Shown piece after piece: positions 1 through 6,756 of a stretch of DNA of 64,000 bases (position 1 is its first letter; each line of letters starts with the position of its first letter). The DNA is from QHXW01 sp963768075. Its GTDB lineage: Bacteria; Acidobacteriota; Terriglobia; Bryobacterales; Bryobacteraceae. The notes beneath the pieces are model-generated. The model did not search any database. It was not told the DNA's origin and worked only from the letters and a program-made list of their open reading frames with translations. The stretch covers positions 434,001 through 498,000 of the forward strand of contig CAVYHD010000018.1 of NCBI GenBank assembly GCA_963768075.1. The letters are read 5' to 3'. The translations under genes and the position numbers were made by a program.

Positions 1-153
1 GGACGCCGTCTGCTCAGAGGACGGATTCGCGGCTGGCTGTGCCGTAGTCGCTCCCCCGTTCTGCGAACGGCTGGCCTGCGCCGCTTCGGAGGAGTTGGGG
101 GGCGGAGCGGTCTGCCAGGCAGCCGAGGGCAGAGGGGAGCTGGAGATAAGCAC
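1..153 (-). CDS. possible 5' end of a divergent gene, partial at left edge
   Basis: A minus-strand frame stays open from a GTG at 153 to the left edge (about 51 codons). It encodes a Ser/Pro/Ala/Gln-rich, low-complexity stretch beginning VLISSSPLPSAAWQ. No family can be recognised. Disordered N-termini like this occur in the hook-length control protein FliK, which would suit the flagellar context, but that is a guess. A second frame is also open over this GC-rich stretch, so coding potential is weak evidence. The best support is the sigma-28-like promoter at 293-320, which points leftwards into it. There is no good Shine-Dalgarno sequence before the GTG. Confidence 0.35.
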   Translation of the reverse strand, partial: MLISSSPLPSAAWQTAPPPNSSEAAQASRSQNGGATTAQPAANPSSEQTAS

Positions 154-226
154 GACCGGCGAAGCTGCAGTTGCGCGGCCAGTCCAATACCTTAGATTTT
201 CAGCGATTTACACCTAGAAAGCCTGT

Positions 227-266
227 CAAAATCGTGACTTTTGCCGGTGGCTGGCAAAATCTTGAC
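227..266. repeat. pair of 12-bp direct repeats upstream of flgF
   Basis: CAAAATCGTGAC (227-238) and CAAAATCTTGAC (255-266) match at 11 of 12 positions with a 28-bp period. Between them lies a TTTTGCC/GGCAAAA inverted repeat. The block sits in the non-coding region between the leftward promoter and flgF and could be an operator for the flagellar operon. No convincing sigma-28 or sigma-54 promoter was found on the plus strand here. Otherwise 154-385 contains nothing I can identify. Confidence 0.4.
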
Positions 267-292
267 GGCCTGGCATATTAACCCTGATCTAC

Positions 293-320
293 TTATCGGC
301 TGAGCCGCGTTGATTTTCTA
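293..320 (-). promoter_or_regulatory. sigma-28-like promoter, leftward
   Basis: Read on the minus strand, this gives TAGA (320-317), a 16-bp spacer, then GCCGATAA (300-293). The -10 box is a perfect match to the flagellar sigma-28 (FliA) consensus, and the -35 box matches TAAA at 3 of 4. The start point would be near 285, driving the partial gene at the left edge. The same TAGA -35 variant recurs before flgM and flaG. Confidence 0.5.
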
Positions 321-385
321 GGGTGTTTTTTTTCGCCCCCCTTCGGTACCCCACTTGCACCGCTCCCTACCCGGAACGTACCTCC

Positions 386-1135
386 ATGGATTCCTTAACC
401 ATCGCCGCCGCGAGCGGCATGCGTGCCCTCATGGACACCCTCAACATGTCCGCCAACAACCTCGCCAACTCCAGCACCAACGGCTTCAAGTCCGACAAGG
501 AATCCTACAACCTCTACGTCTCCCCCGATGCGCAGGCCGCCGCCGACGGCGAGGGATATCTCGCCACCACCGTGCCTGTGATCCAGTCGCAATGGACCGA
601 TTTTGCCCAAGGTCTGCTAATTGGCACGGGCAACAAGTTGGATTTGGCCCTCAACGGCAAAGGATTCTTCGCCGCCAACGGCCCCTCCGGACCTCTTTAT
701 ACGCGCAACGGCAGTTTCAAGCTAAGTGCTCAGGGCATTCTCGTCACCCATGAAGGGTACCCCCTGCGCACCGTGGACAAAACTCCCATCCAGACGCAGT
801 CCGTAACCCCCTTAGAGGTGTCGCCCGAGGGCGAGGTGCTTCAGGACGGCCAGAGCCTGGGAACCCTCGAGGTAGTCAACTTCCCCGACACCCATGTCCT
901 GACCAAACAGGGAAATAACTACTTTAACCTCAACGATCCCAACGCCAAACCGGAGCCGGTTACCGAAACCAAAGTGGAACAGGGAAAAGTCGAGAGCTCG
1001 AATGCCTCCTCGGCCAACGCCGCCGTGCGCCTGGTCAGTGTCATGCGCCAGTTTGAAATGCTGCAAAAGGCGGTTTCCATCAGCGGGGACATGAACAAGC
1101 ATGCGGTGGAGGAAGTCGCCCGCGTAGGTTCTTAA
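386..1135 (+). CDS. flgF: flagellar basal-body rod protein FlgF
   Basis: This 249-residue protein is an FlgF-type proximal rod subunit of the flagellar basal body. The N-terminus (MDSLTIAAASGMRALMDTLN, then NMSANNLANSSTNGFKSD) is the conserved coiled-coil and ANNLAN(S/A)xTxGFK rod-protein motif. The centre has the NGKGFFAANGP...YTRNGSF signature of the FlgF/FlgG hook-basal-body fold. The C-terminus has the amphipathic heptad segment (MRQFEMLQKAVSISGDMN). The ATG at 386 is chosen because the motif starts there; an in-frame ATG at 323 would add 21 unrelated residues. It opens a rightward operon followed by a small ORF and flgG. FlgF and FlgG are paralogues. The FlgF call rests on gene order and on the shorter, more divergent sequence. 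Confidence 0.9.
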   Translation: MDSLTIAAASGMRALMDTLNMSANNLANSSTNGFKSDKESYNLYVSPDAQAAADGEGYLATTVPVIQSQWTDFAQGLLIGTGNKLDLALNGKGFFAANGPSGPLYTRNGSFKLSAQGILVTHEGYPLRTVDKTPIQTQSVTPLEVSPEGEVLQDGQSLGTLEVVNFPDTHVLTKQGNNYFNLNDPNAKPEPVTETKVEQGKVESSNASSANAAVRLVSVMRQFEMLQKAVSISGDMNKHAVEEVARVGS

Positions 1136-1164
1136 AAATGAGAGAGATGCAGAAAGAGATCGCT

Positions 1165-1347
1165 ATGACAACAACAGACGGCACTACCGAGTGGCAGCAG
1201 TTCTACGATTGGTTTGCCTTCGGAATCCTCCCCGGCTCGTCTTCCCCCTCGTCGCCCGCGCAGCCGGCTGAAGCTGCCCGTCCGCCAGCGGCCGACTGCT
1301 GGCAGGTCGTCGATTGTGGGTTGGGCCAACCTCAAGTGCAACTTTAA
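1165..1347 (+). CDS. small hypothetical protein between flgF and flgG
   Basis: This is a 60-residue ORF (from the ATG at 1165; 69 residues if started at 1138, two bases after the flgF stop). It starts MTTTDGTTEWQQFYDWFAFG and ends with a Pro/Ala/Ser-rich half containing two Cys. A GAAAGAG stretch 8-9 bases before 1165 is a plausible ribosome-binding site. Its TAA overlaps the AAGGAG ribosome-binding site of flgG, an arrangement that would couple the two. I recognise no family. It may be a real small flagellar-operon protein or only a spacer that happens to be open. Confidence 0.4.
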   Translation: MTTTDGTTEWQQFYDWFAFGILPGSSSPSSPAQPAEAARPPAADCWQVVDCGLGQPQVQL

Positions 1348-1356
1348 GGAGATTCT

Positions 1357-2148
1357 ATGATCCGCGCCCTATTTAGCGCCGCCAGCGGCATGAACGCGCA
1401 GCAGACCAACATCGAGAACATTGCCAATAACTTGGCGAACTCTAATACCACTGGTTACAAGGCGCGGCGAGCTCAATTTCAAGATTTACTTTACCAAAGC
1501 ATGACCGCCCCAGGTACCCAGGCTGGACAGCAGACGATCGTTCCGGCCGGCCTGCAACTGGGCTTGGGTACGCGCGCCGCTTCGAACGAGATCATCTTCA
1601 CCCAGGGTGATTTTTCCGAGACGGACAATCCCCTGGACGTTGTCATTCAAGGTAACGGGTTTTTCCAGATCCGGCAGGCGTCGGGCGTTCTTGCCTACAC
1701 CCGCGCGGGGAACTTTCAGTTCGATAAGAACGGGAACGTAGTAGACGCCAACGGCAACCCCCTCGTGCCCCAGATCACCATCCCGCCGCAAGCGCAGTCG
1801 GTGAATATCGCGCAGGACGGCACGGTCAGCTACACGCTGCCGGGTCAGACGGCGGCGCAGACGGCCGGACAGATTCAGCTAGCCATTTTCCCTAACCCAG
1901 CTGGACTCAACAGCGTAGGCGGAAATCTGTATCTTCCGACCGATGCCTCGGGCGATCCGGTGGTCGGCAATCCCGGCAGCCAGGAAGGCATGGGCACGCT
2001 GTTGCAAGGGTATACCGAACAATCGAATGTCAGCGTGGTGGAAGAGTTTATCAACATGATCGTGGCGCAGCGCGCCTATGAAGCGAATTCCAAGGTGGTG
2101 AAGGCCGCTGACGATATGTACCAGCAGGCCAACAACTTACGCCAATGA
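1357..2148 (+). CDS. flgG: flagellar distal rod protein FlgG
   Basis: This 263-residue protein matches the usual FlgG length (about 260). It builds the distal rod of the flagellum in the periplasm. The N-terminus MIRALFSAASGMNAQQTNIE followed by NIANNLANSNTTGYKARRA is diagnostic for FlgG. The middle shows VIQGNGFFQI and YTRAGNFQFDKNGNVV. The C-terminus NVSVVEEFINMIVAQRAYEA plus NSKVVKAADDMYQQANNLRQ is the classic FlgG ending. The ribosome-binding site AAGGAG lies at 1346-1351. The stop overlaps the flgA start (ATGA). Confidence 0.97.
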   Translation: MIRALFSAASGMNAQQTNIENIANNLANSNTTGYKARRAQFQDLLYQSMTAPGTQAGQQTIVPAGLQLGLGTRAASNEIIFTQGDFSETDNPLDVVIQGNGFFQIRQASGVLAYTRAGNFQFDKNGNVVDANGNPLVPQITIPPQAQSVNIAQDGTVSYTLPGQTAAQTAGQIQLAIFPNPAGLNSVGGNLYLPTDASGDPVVGNPGSQEGMGTLLQGYTEQSNVSVVEEFINMIVAQRAYEANSKVVKAADDMYQQANNLRQ

Positions 2149-3062
2149 GCGCTCTCTTGCTGCCGATCGCGTTGCTCCTGGCCGCGGCCCCCGCTCCACA
2201 GGCGTGCGTGGAGGTCGAGGGTGACCAGATCACGGCGGGCGACCTGGCGCGAGCAGTGCCGGCCTTTTCTTCGGTTCCCGCGGATACTGAACTTGGTTAC
2301 GCTCCTCTGCCTGGTGTGCGGCGCTACTTTCATACGCCAGAGCTGCGGCGGCTGGCTTTACGCCACAACGTTACGCTTCCCGACGAAGCAGAAGCCTGCG
2401 TGGAACACGCGATGGAAACGCTGCAGCCGGAACGCGTGGTGGCAGCGATGCGCCAGGCGCTGGAAGATCCCGAAGCGCGAATCGAGATCGTGGAGCTAAG
2501 CCGCTATCCGGTGCCGCGTGGCGAGCTGGTGTTTTCGCGCGCGAACCTGCCGTTGGATGCCGCGGGCACGGTGATCTGGCGGGGAGTCGTGCGTTCGGCC
2601 GGAGGACGGAGGTTCGGCGTTTGGGCCAACGTCAAATTGCGGGTCCGCGGCGTCCGCGTCGTAGCCACGGAAAATCTGGCCGCGGGACACGTTATCGGAG
2701 CGAACCAAGTGAAGCTGGAAGCGTGCGATGTTTACCCGGCGCGGAGCGCCGCTCCGCCGTCGCTCGAAACGGTTGCCGGTACGAATCCACGCAATCCCAT
2801 TCCGGCGGGGGAATCCATCACCGCGAGCATGGTGGAGGCGCCCAGGGAAGTGGAGCGCGGCGACGTGGTGCAGGTTGAGGTTCACAGCGGCGCTGCGCTG
2901 TTGAAGCTGGAGGGCCGCGCCGACTCCGCGGGCCGGCATGGCGAGCCGATCAAGGTCCACCAGCTGGTCAACGGCAGGAGTTTCTCCGCGCGCGTCGCGG
3001 GCAAGGATCGGGTGGTGGTTTCCACCACGGTCGAATCGAACTCACAGGATGCAAAACCATGA
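2145..3062 (+). CDS. flgA: flagellar P-ring assembly chaperone FlgA
   Basis: FlgA (305 residues) is a periplasmic chaperone for assembly of the FlgI P-ring around the rod. A hydrophobic N-terminus (LLLPIALLLAAAPAPQA) serves as signal peptide. The C-terminal half is a SAF domain: VVATENLAAGHVIGANQVKL, then NPIPAGESITASMVEAP and a final beta-rich part with ERGDVVQVEV. It overlaps flgG by 4 bp (ATGA) and flgH by 4 bp, so the three are translationally coupled. It is somewhat longer than enterobacterial FlgA (about 220 residues), the extra length lying in the N-terminal half. Confidence 0.88.
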   Translation: MSALLLPIALLLAAAPAPQACVEVEGDQITAGDLARAVPAFSSVPADTELGYAPLPGVRRYFHTPELRRLALRHNVTLPDEAEACVEHAMETLQPERVVAAMRQALEDPEARIEIVELSRYPVPRGELVFSRANLPLDAAGTVIWRGVVRSAGGRRFGVWANVKLRVRGVRVVATENLAAGHVIGANQVKLEACDVYPARSAAPPSLETVAGTNPRNPIPAGESITASMVEAPREVERGDVVQVEVHSGAALLKLEGRADSAGRHGEPIKVHQLVNGRSFSARVAGKDRVVVSTTVESNSQDAKP

Positions 3063-3805
3063 TCATGAATTACCGTTTTTCGAAAACCCCTGGAGCACTT
3101 GCGCTCTTACTCCTACTGGCAGTCACGCTTCCCTGCTTCGCGGGTGTTCCGGGTACTTCCAAGAACAAGGACCAGAAGCCGCCCGCCCCTTCCGCGCTGG
3201 ATAAGTATATCCAGGAAGCCATGCGCAACGCGCCGGCCAGCGCGGGTCCGGTTTCCTCGCCCGGCTCCACCTGGTCCACGTCGTCGCGCCTGCTGGACCT
3301 GGGTAGCGACGTGCGCGCGCGCCAAGTGGACGACCTGGTGACCGTGCTGGTCGCCGAAACTGTTTCGGCCGACGTCACGGGCGTGACCAAGACCTCCCGC
3401 GCCTCGGCGGCGAAAGCCACGATTCCAGCGCTAGGTGGGCTGACTAAAGCCACCGGCCCATTGACGAACCTGGCGAACCTGAGCACGAATACGTCTCTCG
3501 ATGGCGAAGGCACCACATCCCGTCAGACGGATTTCACAACCACTCTCGCCGCGCGCGTCACGCACGTGCTTCCGAATGGATATCTGGTAGTCGAAGGAGC
3601 GAAAGATATTCAAGTGAATTCCGAGCGGCAGACCGTGATTGTGCGCGGCGTCGTGCGTCCCGCGGACCTCACCACAGCGAACACGGTGTTCTCTTACAAC
3701 CTGGCTCAGTTGGAAGTGCGCATCAACGGCAAGGGCGCAGTGAACGACGTGGCCCGGAGACCCAATGCGCTCTATCGCATCTTCTTGAGCCTGCTGCCGT
3801 TCTAG
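3059..3805 (+). CDS. flgH: flagellar L-ring protein FlgH
   Basis: FlgH (248 residues) forms the outer-membrane L-ring bushing of the flagellum. After an N-terminal hydrophobic export signal (ALALLLLLAVTLPCFAGVPG), the protein carries family motifs: ARQVDDLVTVLVAETVSADV, then LAARVTHVLPNGYLVVEGAK and RQTVIVRGVVRPADLTTANT. FlgH is normally a lipoprotein. Here the only signal-region Cys is in TLPC, a poor lipobox, so lipidation is doubtful. Two ATGs (3059 and 3065) are possible starts; 3059 overlaps the flgA stop. Confidence 0.93.
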   Translation: MIMNYRFSKTPGALALLLLLAVTLPCFAGVPGTSKNKDQKPPAPSALDKYIQEAMRNAPASAGPVSSPGSTWSTSSRLLDLGSDVRARQVDDLVTVLVAETVSADVTGVTKTSRASAAKATIPALGGLTKATGPLTNLANLSTNTSLDGEGTTSRQTDFTTTLAARVTHVLPNGYLVVEGAKDIQVNSERQTVIVRGVVRPADLTTANTVFSYNLAQLEVRINGKGAVNDVARRPNALYRIFLSLLPF

Positions 3806-3813
3806 ACGCCATC

Positions 3814-4920
3814 ATGAAACAATCGATCGCCATCTGCGTGCTGGGCATAACGCTTGGGACCGGACCCGCGGCACAAGCCGCAACGCGCTTGAAGGAGCTG
3901 GTGGCCCTGGGAGGCGTGCGTGATAACCAGCTCATCGGATATGGTTTGGTGGTGGGTCTGGCCGGAACCGGCGACCGCCAGCAGACCGTCTTTTCCGCTC
4001 AGAGCTTGACCAACCTGCTGGAGCGCATGGGCCTGACGGTGAACCCCACAAGCCTTACGGTCAAGAACACGGCGGCCGTAATGGTAACCGCGACGCTGCC
4101 GCCATTCGCGCAGCCCGGCTCACGCATCGACGCCACCGCCGCGGCAATGGGTGACGCGCAGAATCTGCAGGGAGGCATCCTACTGATGACTGCGTTGCGC
4201 GCCGCCAACGGCCAGATCTACGCAGTGGCGCAGGGACCCGTGGTGACGGGCGGGTTCGCGGCGGGGAAGACCACCAATAGCCAGACCGTCAACCATCCAA
4301 CGGTAGGCCGCGTACCCTCTGGCGCCATCGTCGAGATCACCGCGCCTTCGGTCGCTCCGAAGGGCCCGATCCATCTGCAACTGCAATACGCGGATTTCAC
4401 GACGTCGGCGCGGATCGCCGAAGCCGTCAACAAACGATTTGCCTCGACCGGCGCACCGCTCGCGAAGGCCGAGAATTCGGCGTTAGTCACGGTGGCGATC
4501 CCGCCCGATTACTTATCGCGCCCGATCGAATTCATATCGGAGCTGGAAAAAGTTCCGGTGGATGCCGACCGCCCCGCGCGCGTGGTGGTCAACGAGCGTA
4601 CAGGGACCATCGTGATGGGCGGCGACGTGCGAATCTCTCCGGTGGCCATCATGCACGGCAACCTCACGCTGTCCGTCCAGACGAATTATGCCGTGTCGCA
4701 GCCCGGGCCGTTTTCGCAGGGCAAGACGGAAGTGGTGCCGCAAGTCACCGTCGGGGCCAAAGAAGAAAAAGCGCGCAATGTCGTTCTCAAGGAAGGCGCG
4801 ACGATCGAAGAACTGGTCCGGGCGCTGAATGCGATCGGCTCGACGCCGCGCGACATCATCGCGATTCTCCAGAACCTGCGCGCCGCGGGAGCGCTCGAAG
4901 CCGAACTGGACGTGATCTAA
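3814..4920 (+). CDS. flgI: flagellar P-ring protein FlgI
   Basis: FlgI (368 residues) makes the periplasmic P-ring. It starts with a signal peptide (MKQSIAICVLGITLGTGPAAQA) followed by the nearly invariant ATRLKELVALGGVRDNQLIG and YGLVVGLAGTGD. Further family blocks are NTAAVMVTATLPPFAQPGSR, then GDAQNLQGGILLMTAL and the C-terminal GATIEELVRALNAIGSTPRD. Length is typical. It begins 8 bp after flgH and depends on FlgA for assembly. Confidence 0.97.
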   Translation: MKQSIAICVLGITLGTGPAAQAATRLKELVALGGVRDNQLIGYGLVVGLAGTGDRQQTVFSAQSLTNLLERMGLTVNPTSLTVKNTAAVMVTATLPPFAQPGSRIDATAAAMGDAQNLQGGILLMTALRAANGQIYAVAQGPVVTGGFAAGKTTNSQTVNHPTVGRVPSGAIVEITAPSVAPKGPIHLQLQYADFTTSARIAEAVNKRFASTGAPLAKAENSALVTVAIPPDYLSRPIEFISELEKVPVDADRPARVVVNERTGTIVMGGDVRISPVAIMHGNLTLSVQTNYAVSQPGPFSQGKTEVVPQVTVGAKEEKARNVVLKEGATIEELVRALNAIGSTPRDIIAILQNLRAAGALEAELDVI

Positions 4921-4975
4921 TGCCGTTGCGCACAGACACCGCGAACTGCTTTCGCCAGGGGGCGCCGGCACAGGC

Positions 4976-5329
4976 ATGAGCGATCTGAGCCTGTCCGCTC
5001 CGCAAATCCCGGTGCTTTCGCCGGGTCTGAACGCTTCGTCGAAGCGGGACACCCCGGAGAAGATTGAGACCGCGGCCAAGCAGTTTGAGGCGCTGCTGAT
5101 TGGGCAGCTCATGAAGTCGATGCATGACCCGGATTCGAAGGGGTGGCTGGGGGACCAGGACGAATCGTCTGAATCGGCCATGGAAATGGCGGAAGAGCAG
5201 TTTGCGCAGGCGCTGGCCAACGGGGGCGGGCTGGGCCTGGCGAGCATGGTGGTCAAGGGCCTGTCCCGAAGCGCGGAGGGACAACAACCGTCCGGGAGGG
5301 ATAACGTTGCCCCGATTACAAAGCCCTAG
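4976..5329 (+). CDS. flgJ: single-domain rod-binding protein FlgJ
   Basis: This 117-residue protein matches only the N-terminal rod-binding domain of FlgJ (core KIETAAKQFEALLIGQLMKS, then EMAEEQFAQALANGGGLGLA). It caps the growing rod in the periplasm. The C-terminal muramidase domain of enterobacterial FlgJ is absent, as in many non-gamma-proteobacterial lineages. A separate peptidoglycan lytic enzyme is then needed to let the rod through the wall; the transglycosylase at 6757-7632 is the obvious local candidate. It follows flgI after 55 bp. Confidence 0.87.
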   Translation: MSDLSLSAPQIPVLSPGLNASSKRDTPEKIETAAKQFEALLIGQLMKSMHDPDSKGWLGDQDESSESAMEMAEEQFAQALANGGGLGLASMVVKGLSRSAEGQQPSGRDNVAPITKP

Positions 5330-5356
5330 TGACTTGCCCGATGCCATCCGGTTTAC

Positions 5357-5383
5357 TAGAATTTGTTTACTCGAGGACGATAA
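5357..5383 (+). promoter_or_regulatory. sigma-28-like promoter of flgM
   Basis: TAGA (5357-5360), an exact 15-bp spacer and GACGATAA (5376-5383) match the FliA consensus TAAA-N15-GCCGATAA at 10 of 12 positions. Transcription would start near 5390, ten bases before the flgM ATG, just ahead of an AGGTAA Shine-Dalgarno-like sequence. FlgM is commonly transcribed by its own sigma factor, which fits. Confidence 0.6.
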
Positions 5384-5399
5384 GAATTTCAGGTAAAGT

Positions 5400-5654
5400 A
5401 TGCGGATAGAGCCCGGCAGTAAAGGCACACCTGTTGGACCGGCATCTCCGGCGCAACCGGGTATCCCTGCTGCCCCGCCGGCTCCCGCGACGTCGGATGA
5501 GGTAAACCTGTCGGTGCTCTCACAGGCGGCAGCGGGACTCGCCCCGGCCCGGATGGAACAAGTCGAGGCGGAAGTCAGCGCGGGGAATTACCGACCCGAC
5601 GCCGAGGAAGTGAGCCACAGCATCGTGGATTTCTACCTGATTCCCATCGAATAG
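5400..5654 (+). CDS. flgM: anti-sigma-28 factor FlgM
   Basis: FlgM (84 residues) binds and holds the flagellar sigma factor FliA until it is exported through the finished hook. The N-terminal half is Pro/Ala-rich and disordered, as expected for an exported unfolded protein. The C-terminal half has the family pattern: DEVNLSVLSQAA, a Met-Glu-Gln-Val-x-x-Glu-Val segment, GNYRPDAEEVSHSIVDFYL. Size is typical (80-100). It has its own sigma-28-like promoter upstream. The 186 bp between it and fliS contain no gene I can support. Confidence 0.85.
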   Translation: MRIEPGSKGTPVGPASPAQPGIPAAPPAPATSDEVNLSVLSQAAAGLAPARMEQVEAEVSAGNYRPDAEEVSHSIVDFYLIPIE

Positions 5655-5840
5655 GACCCTTAGAAAAAGCCTGCGATTTGTGATCGTTGTTTGAGCGCCG
5701 CGGATTGGTGTCGCCGGAGAGCGGTTGTATCAGCGCGATCAGCGCCGGCGGACACGTGGCTGTATTTCTGAGGGCAAGGCGGCGGGAAGCGGTTTTCGGC
5801 CTGCTTGCAGTAAGAGGAGGGCGTGGGGCCCACGAGGAGT

Positions 5841-6269
5841 CTAGAAGTCGGCGGCGACAAACTCGATCTGCTCGCCCGCACCGACGCCGGCTGCACCGAG
5901 CGGCACCAAGTCGATCCTCTCCCAGGCCTCCGACAGGTTATCGAGCAGCCCGGCGACCTCGGCCAAGGGGGCATCCGCCTGATCGAGGTTGGCCCTAAGC
6001 AACCGGCGCTGCATGTAGTCGTACAGCTCGACGAGGTTGCGGGCCAGGCGGGGGTCCGCATCGGATTTGACGCAAGAGCTGAGCTCAATGAGGACCGCCA
6101 CGGCTTTGGAGATGGATCGGGAGCGCGCGCCGATCTCGCGAGCCGCCAGGTGGATGCGGGCATCCCGCACCGACTCGATCGCGGACCGGTAAAGGATCCG
6201 GACCAATTCGATCGGGTCAGCCGACAAGACGGTGGCTTCGAGGTAGGTGTTGTAAGGGTTGGTCGCCAT
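5841..6269 (-). CDS. fliS: flagellin export chaperone FliS
   Basis: FliS (142 residues) is a cytoplasmic four-helix chaperone that keeps flagellin from polymerising before export. Diagnostic N-terminus: NPYNTYLEATVLSADPIELV, then RILYRSAIESVRDARIHL. The following helices include DPRLARNLVELYDYMQRRLL and the Leu-Leu-Asp-x-Leu-Ser-Glu-Ala-Trp segment of the family. It lies 52 bp downstream of flaG and probably shares its transcript. No fliD or flagellin gene is present in the window. Confidence 0.93.
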   Translation of the reverse strand: MATNPYNTYLEATVLSADPIELVRILYRSAIESVRDARIHLAAREIGARSRSISKAVAVLIELSSCVKSDADPRLARNLVELYDYMQRRLLRANLDQADAPLAEVAGLLDNLSEAWERIDLVPLGAAGVGAGEQIEFVAADF

Positions 6270-6321
6270 TGCTGTTCCTGCTATTCATATCGGACCGGCT
6301 TCCGGTTTTTGTCGGAGCCGG

Positions 6322-6633
6322 TTAAGCAAGAGCGGAAAAGGAGCTGGAATCACCCTTCTGGCCAAGCGTCTGCGCCAGTTGGAGGATGTATTCCGGCGGT
6401 ATCTGTTCCACGACCTTCTGGGTGCTGCGGTCGACGATCTGGACCACGGGAAGGTGCGAAGTCCGGTCAATCTGAAAGGTGATTTCGTTCTCGCCGAGTG
6501 TTCCCGCGTCGTTAACGGTCTTCACGGCCTGGATCAGGCTGCGGTTGGCGGCCGCCTGTGCCGGCGGTACGCCCTCTGGATTTGGAATCGCGGCGAGCGT
6601 CGCTGCTGCCGCACTAGCCCCGGTGATTTCCAT
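6322..6633 (-). CDS. flaG: FlaG family flagellar protein
   Basis: This 103-residue protein fits the FlaG family, small proteins encoded near flagellin, fliD and fliS that influence filament length. The family core is visible: ENEITFQIDRTSHLPVVQIV followed by DRSTQKVVEQIPPEYILQLA. The N-terminal 35 residues are Ala-rich and not conserved. A sigma-28-like promoter lies 50 bp upstream, consistent with late-class expression together with fliS. Confidence 0.85.
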   Translation of the reverse strand: MEITGASAAAATLAAIPNPEGVPPAQAAANRSLIQAVKTVNDAGTLGENEITFQIDRTSHLPVVQIVDRSTQKVVEQIPPEYILQLAQTLGQKGDSSSFSALA

Positions 6634-6682
6634 ATCTTTGTGCCTCGTCCCAAGGGAGCTTACTCCCCTCCCTCATGATCTC

Positions 6683-6710
6683 TTTTCGGCTGAAATCAGG
6701 TGATCTTCTA
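6683..6710 (-). promoter_or_regulatory. sigma-28-like promoter of flaG-fliS
   Basis: On the minus strand this reads TAGA (6710-6707), a 16-bp spacer, GCCGAAAA (6690-6683). The spacing and the TAGAA...TCAGCCGA context are nearly the same as in the promoter at 293-320. Transcription would start near 6676, leaving a roughly 43-base leader before the flaG ATG at 6633. Confidence 0.5.
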
Positions 6711-6719
6711 ACCTTTCGC

Positions 6720-6746
6720 TAAAGTTTTTTTTTAAAGGGTCGATTG
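6720..6746 (+). promoter_or_regulatory. possible sigma-28-like promoter of the lytic transglycosylase gene
   Basis: TAAAGTTT at 6720-6727 is a perfect long-form sigma-28 -35 box. With the standard 11-bp spacing it is followed by GTCGATTG (6739-6746), which matches GCCGATAA at only 5 of 8. The start point would be within a few bases of the ATG at 6757, so the transcript would have almost no leader. It overlaps the head of the divergent flaG promoter. Confidence 0.3.
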
Positions 6747-6756
6747 TATAGGACAG

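Noticed and set aside
252..267. Possible sigma-54 promoter (TGGCAAAATCTTGAC) before flgF
   Set aside because: The GG and the expected GC are not correctly spaced: the TTG falls one base early and AC replaces GC.
5660..6163. Long minus-strand ORF overlapping fliS
   Set aside because: It is an out-of-frame shadow of fliS with Arg/Ser/Pro-rich composition and no family features.
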